64,000 bases of DNA from Panonychus citri (lineage: Eukaryota > Arthropoda > Arachnida > Trombidiformes > Tetranychidae). The position numbers and the translations under genes are program-made. How positions within the stretch are numbered: the stretch's first letter is position 1; every line of letters begins with the position of its first letter. Below are positions 1 through 9,781 of this stretch, piece by piece. Location: assembly GCF_014898815.1 (NCBI RefSeq), contig NW_026515468.1:682001-746000 (forward strand). Direction: 5' to 3'. The notes beneath the pieces were generated by a model, which was not told the origin of the DNA, ran no database searches, and was given only the letters and a program-made list of their open reading frames with translations.

Positions 1-205
1 TCAACTTTCAAGTGTCCTAGGGTCAGTCAAGCTGAATCTTGGTTGATCAAGTGTCGATATTTGAGACACAAAATGAAGAAATGTGTTGACCATCGACTGT
101 ATACATTGAACCTGAAAAAAGAAATAGAATTGAAAAGAATTCTATTAAATAAAATATTGTTATAATTTAATATTTTTTTCTTTTTCATTTTAGGAAATAA
201 AGGTA

Positions 206-1033
206 ATGTTTTCACCAATATTTGATGTTTGGGACTGTCCCACTATGAAAGCTTCCCTAGAAAAATATCTTTGTATGAAACAAGAAAAAAACAGATATTC
301 ATCATGTCCATGGGCTCAAGGTAGATGGACAACAGCAATTCAAAATGGTTTTTTCATTAAAGATGAATGTCTTCAATGTTTTGCTTGTGGTCTTGAGCTT
401 GAAATGTCACTTGTTAGAGAGGAAATCCCATACATTCACAAGTTTTTCAGTCCAGAGTGTTCTTTCGTGAATGGAAAAGAACCAAACTTGAAACTGAAAA
501 AAGTTGGTTGTGTGAATTTATATTCATCAAAACCAATACTCGATTCCATACCAAACAAGGACTTACCAGTCAAATTGAAAGTTTCACGGGTTGTTAGGAC
601 TCAAGAAGATTTGTTACAAATTTTCTCTGAAGACGAGTTTGTCATCAACCCTGAGAAAGTTTTTAACCTGTTCAAGATAAGGATGAACCGTGTTTTCTCT
701 TTTAACAACGCTCCTCCTCCGGTAGCTCATAAAAACTATTTCGTTGAAAGTGGATTCTTCTGGACCGGTTTTGAAAGGGTTGTACAATGTGCCTTTTGCC
801 GGATTGCAATTGATGGAAAATTACCTGAACATCCTATGGTGGCTCATAAGAAACTTTCACCTGAATGTCCTTTTATAGCAGAGTCGAGTTATGAGACGAA
901 TGAAAAGGATTCATGTTGTGTTTGTCTTGAAAAGGGACAAACAATGCTGTATTTACCTTGTGCTCATTTAGCAACATGTATTGATTGTGATGAAGTTTTG
1001 TTGAGAAACAAAAGTCCTTGTCCCATTTGTTGA
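206..1033 (+). CDS. iap: Inhibitor of apoptosis protein, BIR-BIR-RING (IAP 1)
   Basis: This 275-residue protein has two BIR zinc domains (about residues 18-95 and 160-225). Each has the CX2C pair followed by an HX6C pair (ligands in CFAC/HKFFSPEC and CAFC/HKKLSPEC). A C3HC4 RING occupies about residues 235-275. The stop falls directly after the last RING cysteine, so the usual short tail after the CPIC motif is missing, though all zinc ligands are present. IAPs bind caspases or upstream killer proteins and act as E3 ubiquitin ligases; large insect DNA viruses carry them to keep the host cell alive. The ATG follows a pyrimidine tract and AG, so an upstream intron is possible. Two AATAAA signals follow the stop. 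Confidence 0.9.
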   Translation: MFSPIFDVWDCPTMKASLEKYLCMKQEKNRYSSCPWAQGRWTTAIQNGFFIKDECLQCFACGLELEMSLVREEIPYIHKFFSPECSFVNGKEPNLKLKKVGCVNLYSSKPILDSIPNKDLPVKLKVSRVVRTQEDLLQIFSEDEFVINPEKVFNLFKIRMNRVFSFNNAPPPVAHKNYFVESGFFWTGFERVVQCAFCRIAIDGKLPEHPMVAHKKLSPECPFIAESSYETNEKDSCCVCLEKGQTMLYLPCAHLATCIDCDEVLLRNKSPCPIC

Positions 1034-1059
1034 CAAACAATTACAAAGAGAATTAGTGT

Positions 1060-1080
1060 AATAAAACCTTAATTAATAAA
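1060..1080 (+). terminator. Two AATAAA poly(A) signals after IAP 1
   Basis: AATAAA occurs at 1060-1065 and 1075-1080, 27 and 42 bases after the IAP 1 stop. This fits RNA polymerase II transcription with ordinary 3' processing for an element gene. Confidence 0.55.
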
Positions 1081-1111
1081 ATTTTGTTTTTTCTTATATA
1101 CATACTTTCAG

Positions 1112-1652
1112 ATGGTTTCATCAATCTTATTCAACCAACGCGATTATGTCGAAACATTCATTAAGAATAAGGAGAAAGATGATATTGTGTTTTGGATTTC
1201 GAATACTAAGTATCGATTGTTGAAGCCAGTGTTCATACAGAGACTTAAAAAACAATACCCAACGATATCATTTACAAAATCTTTAACCTTGAAGTCGACA
1301 TTATTTGGTCCTTATATTCGAACCAACAAGCTTGAAATCAAAATGAGATGTACGATCAACCTATCCCTTCAAGAAACAAATCGTAACTAAAGCTTTTTTT
1401 CATTTAGGTAATGTTGATGACTGGTTGATAGATGTCGTTCTATACTTTCTTTGGTCCAACGAATTGGTTTTTCAACCATTAACCATCGGAGATAAAGTTC
1501 AACTACTTTATCTGTTGGATTATTTCGGCATTGACATAAATAAATACTCAATTACATCAGATTCAATGGAAAGATTCAGGTCAAATTTAATAACTTTATC
1601 AAGGATAAATGAGTCAGTTAACGCCCAATTATCTCACTTGATTTCAATATAA
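1112..1652 (+). pseudogene. BTB/POZ-like protein, split by a frameshift
   Basis: Two overlapping frames appear to be one gene. The first part (1112-1390, 92 codons) holds a segment starting DIVFWISNTKYRLLKPVF, which resembles the first strands and helix of a BTB/POZ domain. The second part runs in the +1 frame to the stop at 1652 and holds a segment like the BTB C-terminal helices (a VVLYFLW stretch, then an LLYLLDYFGID stretch). The two frames overlap between about 1342 and 1390, where one base gain or loss would join them. BTB proteins dimerise and often recruit cullin-3 ligases. The alternative is a spliced gene, since a pyrimidine tract and AG precede 1409. The family call rests on pattern only. 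Confidence 0.4.
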
Positions 1653-1654
1653 AA
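1648..1654 (+). promoter_or_regulatory. TATA box of the dUTPase gene
   Basis: TATAAAA overlaps the end of the BTB-like frame, 41 bases before the dUTPase ATG. An ACAGTTT stretch at 1671-1677, about 25 bases downstream, is where an initiator would lie. Confidence 0.5.
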
Positions 1655-1688
1655 CCAACAACTAACATGTACAGTTTATTAATCAATC

Positions 1689-2117
1689 ATGTCTCGATCA
1701 CTCTACTTTGTTAAAATGTTTCCTGATGTTCCTGTTCCATTTAAAGCTACACCAAGGTCTGTTGGATTTGATGTATCATCTTATGAAGATACCATTGTTC
1801 CTGCTCGAGGTCAAGTTATTATTAAAACTGGGTTAAAAGTGACTCCACCTAAAGGGACGTATATACGTTTAGCTTCAAGGTCTAGTTTGGCCTCAGAAGG
1901 AATAACAGTTCAAGGTGGAGTTATCGATCCTGACTATACTGGGGAAGTTAAGGTTATTCTGTCTAACAATACAAATGAACAGTTTATCATCACAAAAGGT
2001 ATGCGTATCGCTCAAATGATATGTGAAAAAGCTACATTTGCTGTTCTTTATCAGAAAGAGGAGGTGGAGACAATCACTACTCGATGTGATTGTGGGTTTG
2101 GCTCTTCAGGTCGATAA
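1689..2117 (+). CDS. dut: dUTP diphosphatase (trimeric dUTPase)
   Basis: dUTPase hydrolyses dUTP to dUMP and pyrophosphate, keeping uracil out of newly made DNA. The 142-residue product has the five motifs of the trimeric family in order: SVGFDVSS (motif 1, about residue 25), ASRSSLA (motif 2), GGVIDPDYTGEVKVIL (motif 3, with the catalytic Asp), RIAQMI (motif 4) and CDCGFGSSGR (motif 5, at the C-terminus). Length and motif spacing are normal and the frame is intact. It sits upstream of the PC4-like gene and polymerase in the rightward gene set, which suits a role in element replication in non-dividing cells. Confidence 0.95.
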   Translation: MSRSLYFVKMFPDVPVPFKATPRSVGFDVSSYEDTIVPARGQVIIKTGLKVTPPKGTYIRLASRSSLASEGITVQGGVIDPDYTGEVKVILSNNTNEQFIITKGMRIAQMICEKATFAVLYQKEEVETITTRCDCGFGSSGR

Positions 2118-2120
2118 TTG

Positions 2121-2160
2121 TATAAAAGGAAGGATAGAAAAGAGAACTTCATCATTCAGT
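2121..2160 (+). promoter_or_regulatory. TATA box and initiator-like motif of the PC4-like gene
   Basis: TATAAAAG lies at 2121-2128, three bases after the dUTPase stop. CATTCAGTTT begins at 2153, 29 bases before the ATG at 2189. The same ten-base motif occurs after the TATA box of IAP 2 on the other strand. Confidence 0.6.
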
Positions 2161-2188
2161 TTTGATTCATCAGTGAAACAACATCAAA

Positions 2189-2692
2189 ATGTATTCCAGC
2201 AACTCCAATAATGTTCCAACTCAACAAAATTCTCCGCCAGCTGAAAGACCAAGATCGACCCGTTTCGAGGACAATTTTCAACAACTCATGACCTGTGAAA
2301 TCGCTCCTCTTATCTGGATCTCCGTAAACAAATCAAAATCAATCGATTCAACATTTGTTGATATACGGAAGAAACGAGAAAAGATGGTCAATGGTGAAGA
2401 TGTTTATCCTACAAAATCTGGACTCTTCTTACGTCTGGAAGAGTATGAAAAGCTAAAGGATCGATTGGTATGTATTACTGAAGGTGAACAACGGAAGTTT
2501 GAGTTTACTATAGCTCCAGGACGAACTGTATCCGGTCATCTTCGAGTTGATGGATGTTGGCATTTTTCAATCAAAACTGAGGTGAAAGAATCTGTTCTTA
2601 CTCTTACTGGTTCTGAGATAAGTAAATTGCGGCTTATTCAATTCCAAACAGTGTCTTTGCTGCAATGGGGAAATCATCTGGGGGTGAATTGA
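2189..2692 (+). CDS. PC4/Sub1-like single-stranded DNA-binding transcription cofactor
   Basis: The intact 167-residue frame starts with a Ser/Asn/Pro-rich tail (residues 1-28). A central block (about 45-95) then follows the PC4 fold pattern: a strand with VDIRKKREK, then YPTKSGLFLRLEEYEKLKD, which resembles the PC4 IRE(Y/W)...PGKKGISL...EQW..LK core. A weaker similar pattern near residues 105-160 (WHFSIK, then VLTLTGSEISKLRL) may be a second copy of the fold. PC4 binds single-stranded and melted promoter DNA and helps RNA polymerase II initiate; phage and viral relatives also serve in replication. I infer either role here. A TATA box precedes the gene and AATAAA follows at 2793. The call is by motif pattern only. 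Confidence 0.6.
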   Translation: MYSSNSNNVPTQQNSPPAERPRSTRFEDNFQQLMTCEIAPLIWISVNKSKSIDSTFVDIRKKREKMVNGEDVYPTKSGLFLRLEEYEKLKDRLVCITEGEQRKFEFTIAPGRTVSGHLRVDGCWHFSIKTEVKESVLTLTGSEISKLRLIQFQTVSLLQWGNHLGVN

Positions 2693-2999
2693 AACTTGAT
2701 TCATTTATTAATCTTTTTATCTTTATCATTATTTACTAACATTTTGACTATATTTTATCCTATTTACTTTGTATCCGTTAAAATTCAATTTTAATAAAAA
2801 AAAACATGAGCTCAAATGATGACCTATTTAACTTATTTCGTGACTATAAAAGAAACCAAGGAAGAATAATTACATGAATGATGGCTGTTTATTTCATTAC
2901 TCTAGTACTTATTATACTCCTTCTGTTACTTGTTTTAAGAATATATCTATTAGATAGCTTAGAATATGATGGTATCAGGATATAGATACGCCTATTGAC
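2693..2999 (+). other. Intergenic gap between PC4-like gene and polymerase
   Basis: The gap is 307 bases and AT-rich. A poly(A) signal lies at 2793-2798. I see no open frame of note or RNA gene. Confidence 0.5.
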
Positions 3000-5900
3000 A
3001 TGATTAAAACCTTATATAAATCGAATACAAAATCTGTTTACAATTCAGAGTATAACATGTTCAAGTGTAGCAAGTGTCAGGAAAGCTTTACCAAACATAA
3101 ATCTTATCTTATACATAGAAGAGATTGTAGTTTCAAGTCTGTTAAATGTTCAACATGTGATAAAATTTTCAATAAAAATAGTCTATTCGTAGACCATCTA
3201 CTACTCTGCAAAAATTTCAACAGAAATTTATCAACTTTAACCAGTGATTTCACCTACACCCTACACAAGAAAGCTTTCAAAATGTTTTGCCATCTATGTC
3301 AAAACAGGAAAATGGTCATCATTGGAAAGTTTATTTACAAATGAGCGTCAAAATATTGAAAATTTATTAGATTCAATTCTAAAAACAATAGGGTCACATA
3401 AAGTACAAGTCTGTGTTTTACTAAGATTTGTTAAACAAAAAATGGATGGTGATATTGATACAACTGAGATTTACAAAGTGACTCAAATGAGACCATTTAC
3501 TCATATATCACAGTTCGATGAAACGATGTCAGCCTGGGCTCAACATCTCGATTCAGTTGTTGATCAATTTACTCAAAGAGGAAGTGGCTGGGTACTTAAA
3601 TCGATAAGTACAATCGAAATAAGAATATGTAAATTGAAAGAAAATAGTGGTGGATGTTCATCAGTTAAATTACCACCAATGCTCTTGAAAAAGAAAAGTT
3701 TAATTTCACCAAACTGTCAAACCCATTGTTTTAAATGGGCTGTTTTAATATCCTTACATCCTCAGGTTAAGGATAGAAAAAGAGTATCAAAGTATAGGAA
3801 CCTGACTAGTCTCTACGACTTTACTGGTATTGATCCGATTACACCGTTCTCCCAAATCGATAAATTCGAAAGGAGAAACAAGATTTCAATCAACATTTAT
3901 ACACTGACAATGGATAAACATCGAAAGATTGTTCCATTGAGGGTCAATAAAAACCCTTCAAGTAAACATGTAAACTTGTTTTTATATAATGACCATTATT
4001 ACTGTATAAACAACTTCAATGCTTTTGTACGAAACAACAGGGCTTGGGAAAGGTTTTACTGTCCTTATTGTTTATCAGGATTCAGACAAGAGTATTTGTT
4101 ATCGAACCATCAAACCTACTGTAAAGATGTCACCGCTCAACGTATATTACTACCAGGTCAAGGAAAAGTACCAAAGATTTGTGAGTTTTATCGTTTAGAT
4201 AAAACAATAGCATATCCTTATGTTGTTTACGCTGATTTTGAGGCCCTGGTTGTTAAATCAGATAAAACTTTAGGTAATAATACCTTTGAATATCAAAAAC
4301 ACCAAGCTTGTTCATTTGGACTCGTGGCAGTTGATTGGAATAATCAAATTTTATCAAAGAAATTTTATCGAGGGAAAAAGCTGCTGAAAACTTATTGAAA
4401 CTTTATTGGAGCTACAGATGTTCTTAAGAGAACACTTGGAAAGCAATAGTAAACCAGCAATACTTTCAATGAGGAACGTGAAGCATTTGAACAAGCTTTA
4501 GAGTGTTATGTATGTAATGAGCCTTTAGTTAATGATAAGGTTTTAGATCATTGCCATTTAACTGGATCATATCGAGGCCAGCTCATAACTCATGTAATCT
4601 TAAACTTAGACTACCACATAAACTACCTATTATTTTTCATAATCTCAAAGGTTACGATGCTCACCTTATAATCAGTGGGTTAAGATCAAATTTAGTTCAG
4701 AACATAGCCGTCATCCCTCAAAATACAGAAAAGTACATTGCTTTCTTTATGGATGACTTTATCTTTCTAGATAGTTTAGCTTTTCTCCTTTCAAGTTTAG
4801 ATACATTGGCTAATAACTTGTCTACTGAATCTAAATCAACATACTTGTTACAAATGTTCAAAGAAGATGATCTACCCCACATACTTGGAAAAGGATCTCT
4901 ACCTTATGAGTACATGGACTCTTGGGATAGATTCAATGAGCGCGCGCTACCACCAATCGAATGTTTCTACTCTCATCTCACGAAAAAATCAATCGATCAA
5001 CAATCTTATGATCGATTGATTGATATGTGGAATCATTTTGGTTGTGAAACACTGGGTGAATTTCATGATATTTATTTGAAAATTGATGTGCTACTTTTGA
5101 CTTGTATCTTTCAAAATTTCAGAGCTACAAGTATTAATCAGTTTGGCTTGGACCCATGTCATTACTTTTCAACACCAGGTTTAACATGGGACGCCGCTCT
5201 CAAGTCAACGAAAAATAAGTTGGATCTTCTCACTGATATTGATATGATTTTAATGATTGGAAAAGGTATCAGAGGTGGTATCTCGTGTGCAATGAAGAGA
5301 CACGTCATTGCTAACAACCGAAACTCTGAGAATTATGATGAAACAAAACCCTCATCATACATCACATATTTGGATGTTAACAACTTGTATGGATTTGCAC
5401 TGAACGATGTCCTTCCATGAAGAACTTTTCTTGGGTGTCACCAGATTTGTTTGATTCTACAATTGAGACGATAAGAAATGGTAATTTGGATGGTGATACT
5501 GGTTATATTTTAGAAGTAGACTTGTTATATCCAAGTGAATTACATGACTATCATAATGACTATCCTTTAGCGCCTGAAAGATTATCAGTTAAAATTGAAT
5601 GGATGAGTAAGTATCAAAAGTTTGGTTGCTAAAATAGAAAGTCAAGGATTAAAACGTACTGAAACTGAAAAGCTCATCCCAAATTTGTTTGATAAACATC
5701 ATTACGTCGTTCATGGTCGAAATTTACGTTTCTATCTTGACAAGGATTAAAATTGAATAAAATCCATAGAATAATTAGTTTTCATCAATCAGCTTGGTTA
5801 TCACCTTATATTCAAATGTGTACAAGTAACAGACAAAAAGCGGCAACTACCTTTGAAAAAGACTTTTGGAAACTCATGGTCAACTCATTGTATGGAAAAA

Positions 5901-6646
5901 GTATAGAAGATAAGAGGAAACATACTAAAGTCAAGGTGATACAGAATGGTAAACAAGCTCTTCAACAAATTCGTAAGCCAATGTTTGAACAGTTTTTCAT
6001 CTTAGAAAATGATTTAGCCATTGTTAAATTACGAAAGTTTGAAGTCAAGCTCGATAAACCCATTTACTTGGGGTTCACTGTGTTGGAACTATCTAAGTTA
6101 CACATGTATAAACTTCATTATGATTGTTTCCGGCCCAAATATGGTGAAAACTTATCACTTGTATATACCGACACTGACAGTTTCATATATCATATACAAA
6201 CTCAAGACATTGTAGCTGATTTAAAAGAACTAGATTATATCATGGACTTTTCTGATTATCCAACATCACATATTCTCCATGATAATTCGAATAAGAAAAA
6301 ACTCGGGTACCTTAAAGATGAGATGAATGGAGAAACCATTGATGAAGTTATTGCCCTGAAATCAAAACTTTATGCTATCAAATATGGAACTAGAAAAAAA
6401 CTTACCGCCAAGGGAGTACAAAAGGCTGTGATTAAAAATGAAATCTCAATAGAAAACTACAGAGATTGTCTCTATGACAACACCATTTATCATCATATTA
6501 ATCATAGATTACAATCTAAAAATCATCAAATTTCTTCTATAAGACTAAACAAAGTTTCATTATCACCAATGGATGATAAAAGATTTATACTTGACGATGG
6601 AGTATCTACACTAGCTCACGGACATTATAAAATTGTACAAAAATAG
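3000..6646 (+). pseudogene. Protein-primed DNA polymerase B (Polinton type), broken
   Basis: This is the replicative polymerase. The N-terminus has two C2H2-like fingers (about 3,061-3,215). A CX2C...HCH cluster near 4,510-4,600, followed by AHNSCNL, resembles the endonuclease VII-like finger found in these polymerases. Exonuclease motifs are YADFEA (near 4,225), NLKGYDAHLI (near 4,645) and the YLKID motif (near 5,080). Polymerase motif A is DVNNLYG (near 5,380), motif B is KLMVNSLYGK (near 5,880), motif C is YTDTDS (near 6,165), and a KLYAIKYG motif follows near 6,370. At least five breaks shift the frame: about 3,310, 4,395-4,460, 5,416, 5,630 and 5,748. From 5,753 to the stop it is open. 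The 3' end lies six bases from the protease stop on the other strand. Confidence 0.92.
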
Positions 6647-6651
6647 TTGTT

Positions 6652-7073
6652 TTAATAAATATTTTTTATTATAAATTCATTAATTTCTGAATTACATTTA
6701 ATTAATGGTAAATCCTTGTTTTCAAAACAAGACTCTAGAAAGAGAATACAATACAATCCACATTTTATTGATAAATCTCCTTGGTAGATGTAATGGTTAT
6801 ATTTAAATCCATTGAATTTACAATTTCTTTCCAAAAAGGAAGTGATTAAATCCAATGGTCTATTACCAAATGAATCAAAATATAAACCTGGTCCATACTC
6901 TGGAATATAGATAGCTGTCCAGTGGGACCCAGTTTTCCAACTTGGATCAAGATTTATCACCATACCAAAAGGTTTAGCTAATATTTCAAAAGGTAATTTA
7001 TCAAGAGGATAAACACCTTTGAACTGTGAGTACTTTTCAATCTCGAATCAATATCGATTGTAGTTAATGCCAT
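6652..7073 (-). pseudogene. Adenovirus-type cysteine protease (virion maturation), frameshifted
   Basis: The family cleaves virion precursor proteins. The open part (6963-6652) has the catalytic layout GSHW (His), YFDSFG (Asp), a Gln in YIYQGD, and CGLYC (Cys) in the usual order. The family N-terminal segment (VYPLDKLP) lies just upstream in the same frame. The likely ATG at 7073 overlaps the capsid-gene stop as TGATG, but it is in another frame, so one base was gained or lost at about 7,035-7,045. An AATAAA on this strand at 6670-6665 lies inside the end of the gene, so transcripts would overlap those of the convergent polymerase gene. Confidence 0.88.
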
Positions 7074-8309
7074 CAATAGTCTGTAATTATATTCCGCGAT
7101 GAATCGATTTGTAGTACGTTGTCATGAACACCAAAAACTATCATGTGTAGACCTGTGGTTAAAGCGTCAGTAAATTGAATATCTATTCGAGCGCTACCTC
7201 GTTTAATCAATGATAGAGCCCCAGATTCATTGGTAAGAGTACCGTCATCACTTAAATCAAAAACAAACAAAGGGTGGTTCTTTGCATAGTCTTTGTACTT
7301 GATATTAATTTTAGGTATTCCATTCTCTTGGTTCATTGACGGAACATGTTGTAGTATTCACGAACATAAATACTATTCTTGAAATCCGGTTTATAAGCAG
7401 AAGCTGGTATCTTTATTCCATTAACAACAAAAGCAATCTCTTTAATATTTCCGTGTTCAAATTTGAACGGATCAGTTTGTATCTCCGTTGAAAGACTTGT
7501 CAGATACAACCAATAATGACCCTTCGGGGTAGTTGACCATTATACACATTGTCAATGCTATTGGCAGCGAATCCACTCACAAGGTGATATGATTTAACCT
7601 CATTACGCTGGAAATAGTATTTTACCATTGAGTTGGTCAAGTTTTTTTCAATTGTCATCTGAACTGGCATAAAAAGTTTCACTCGTCTTACGAAAAGTGA
7701 AAGCTGTTGAAATTTCAAATTGATTGGTCCTTGAGTGGAACAGGTCAATCCAAATGTATCTGGTGCCAATTTAAATCTTAATGTTATCGGTACACCATCG
7801 ATCAAAAATTTTTCTTGTTGAAACATTGGGGCATGTATCGGAAGAATCAAATCAAAGTCCTTTTTAACACGCTCAACTCTTACATTTTCATCGTCATCAA
7901 TCAGCTGACAAGCATCAATTGGTGACTCATGTTTGAAGAACAAGTCATCAAGATGTGATTGATAATGAAATAAACTATTACCTGGATTTAAATTGACACT
8001 ACCAAGATAAACATCACATTGTTCAAACAATGAGGTAGCGTAGTTATTAACAGGAACAATTTTATCACCATCTTTTATTGGATCTTTGTATTCAATTTTT
8101 AATTTAGCATGTAAATATGTAGCTGAAAGATCAGTATAGTGTTCAGAAGCGGGAACTACAAATTCAAATATTTTTGAATTGTCTAATGACCCAACTGGGC
8201 GGTACTCTACATCATACATTGTCTCGATGACAGTTTGTGTTGAAGGAACACTAAATAAATCTAGTTCAGCTATTGTTGCTGGTGTTGAGGAGTTGTGAAT
8301 AAATTCCAT
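7073..8309 (-). pseudogene. Major capsid protein (hexon-like, Polinton type), two frameshifts
   Basis: The N-terminal 269 codons (8309-7500) match the pattern of the Polinton capsid protein also annotated in animal genomes as 'F54H12.2-like'. Markers are ELDLFSVPSTQT near the start, then a YTDLSATYLHAKLKIEY strand, FVRRVKLF, and QLPRRVIIGC at the break. A middle part of about 50 codons is in another frame (7490-7338, with the PASAYKPDF segment). The last 87 codons (7336-7073) hold the FVFDLSDD, RIDIQF and NVLQIDSSRNI segments that end the family. Breaks are at about 7,490 and 7,338. The family forms the double jelly-roll shell. The stop overlaps the protease ATG. Confidence 0.85.
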
Positions 8310-8393
8310 CTTAATTATTGAAAATGTCTCGTTTAGTTGTCTTTCTCTTTTTGATTACGCTCTTGGGTGAGCGTTTCTTCACTTTTCGTAAAG

Positions 8394-8753
8394 TTACTTT
8401 TGTGACAGTTTTCTTTCTTTATATAATCTTTTGTTTCCACTACCGGTTTGTGACTTTGTTTTTAATTTTTCTAAACCTTTTGTGGCCAAATCAGAAACAC
8501 TGTCTTTGAAAGCTTTCTGAATCTGCGGATCTTGTACAACACGTTTACCGAGAGTAACACCTTTATCTAAGGCTTCTTTTCCAATGTATTTCAAAATTGG
8601 CATGGCTAGTCTTGAGAAAAAACTTCCAAATCCATAACCTCTTTGATATCTAGGAGCACGTACAATTCTTATGTCATTAAACCCTGAACCACTTTGATTT
8701 GTGTAGTAGTGATTAAAATCACTATCTTTAGGACAATATGATTTACGATACAT
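8394..8753 (-). CDS. Small minor virion protein, pVI-like
   Basis: The frame is 119 codons from the first true ATG at 8753; it stays open upstream to a TTG only. The middle holds a Gly-rich turn and amphipathic helix (GYGFGSFFSRLAMPILKYIG) followed by a Lys-rich C-terminus. That layout is typical of small adenovirus pVI-like proteins in Polintons and adintoviruses, which can act on membranes during entry. It lies between the penton-type and hexon-like genes, as expected for a virion cluster. A TATATAAAG on this strand near 8425-8417 may be the capsid-gene promoter. Confidence 0.6.
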   Translation of the reverse strand: MYRKSYCPKDSDFNHYYTNQSGSGFNDIRIVRAPRYQRGYGFGSFFSRLAMPILKYIGKEALDKGVTLGKRVVQDPQIQKAFKDSVSDLATKGLEKLKTKSQTGSGNKRLYKERKLSQK

Positions 8754-8784
8754 GTTTAGATGACAAATAGTTGATATTTGTTCT

Positions 8785-9781
8785 TTATACAACTTTTGTC
8801 TTCTTTCTAAAATCTAAACTCAAAAACATTCTTCCACCAGATTCAAAGTATACCTGCTCTCCAGAGTCATGAGTAGCAAGCACTGATATTTCACCAATGT
8901 GGTTTTTTCGAACAGGGTAATATATTCGATGAGAGAACGTACAATATCCAGTATCTTTGTAGATACCACTTGTTAATGGTAAAGCACGTAACACAGGTGA
9001 TTGAGTCCCACCTACTATATGATCTTGGATAATATCAGTATATAGATACATTAGAAATATCGCGTCATTTTTCTTGGCTTCAAGGTTAAATTTTTCTGTA
9101 GGTTGAAGATAAATCTTCGGCTTATGAAAGTTGAGGTCTGAATCTTGGACATGATTCATTCCTAAATATTTTTTCACCTCTGTAGTGAAAAATGGAGCAT
9201 AAATTAGACCGCTGTAAACCCAATGATATGGAGCTTTACCAAAAGCAAACTGATTTGCTTTCGTAAAATTACCATCAAGCCAAGTGTCAAATAAAACTGT
9301 GTCTTTGTGTTCTGGGAGCACGTGTTCAATTATATGTTTTGTTGTTTCATTGTCAAAAATCATCCCCAAGCTCAATTTATTTTCACTTATTTCAAGATTC
9401 TGATTTGTGACATCATTTGGGGCAAAGGAAGGAGGTTTGAATGCTTCTTTAAAACTCTGATTTAACTTTTCAAACACTTTTACGAGGCTCTGATACAAAA
9501 ACTAATCGTTTGTTCAGGAGAAGCATCAACCCATTCAGCATCCTGGAATAGGATCTTGTCCTGTAGCCTTGTAAAAGTATTTGGATTTTATTTTATATTT
9601 TATTTCAGCTTCTCCAGAGAACTTGAGAGGAAAATAAATTTCAGTTAATGCAACTTCCCAATCACCAGATAACTCTAAAGGAGGTCAATTCGGTTTTGAA
9701 AAGAAGAAATTGTGTTGTTGGATATATGTCCATTGACCCATTTGAAACTAAGTCAATTGTGAATGATGATTGTTCTGTCAT
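8785..9781 (-). pseudogene. Minor capsid (penton-type) protein, at least three frameshifts
   Basis: The ATG at 9781 overlaps the integrase stop by four bases (ATGA). The N-terminal part has NGSMDIYP, and in the next frame LSGDWEVALTEIYFP, the conserved start of the Polinton penton-type protein. The last 230 or so codons (to 8785) end in a strand with YFESGGRMFLSLDFRKK, as in the family. The frame changes at about 9,687, 9,545 and 9,500. The protein is a single jelly-roll that fills the fivefold vertices. Its end lies 32 bases before the ATG of the pVI-like gene. Confidence 0.8.

Noticed and set aside
1..110. Left terminal inverted repeat of the Polinton
   Set aside because: I compared the first 100 bases with the region after 13,600 by eye and found no inverted match. 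The end may lie outside the window.
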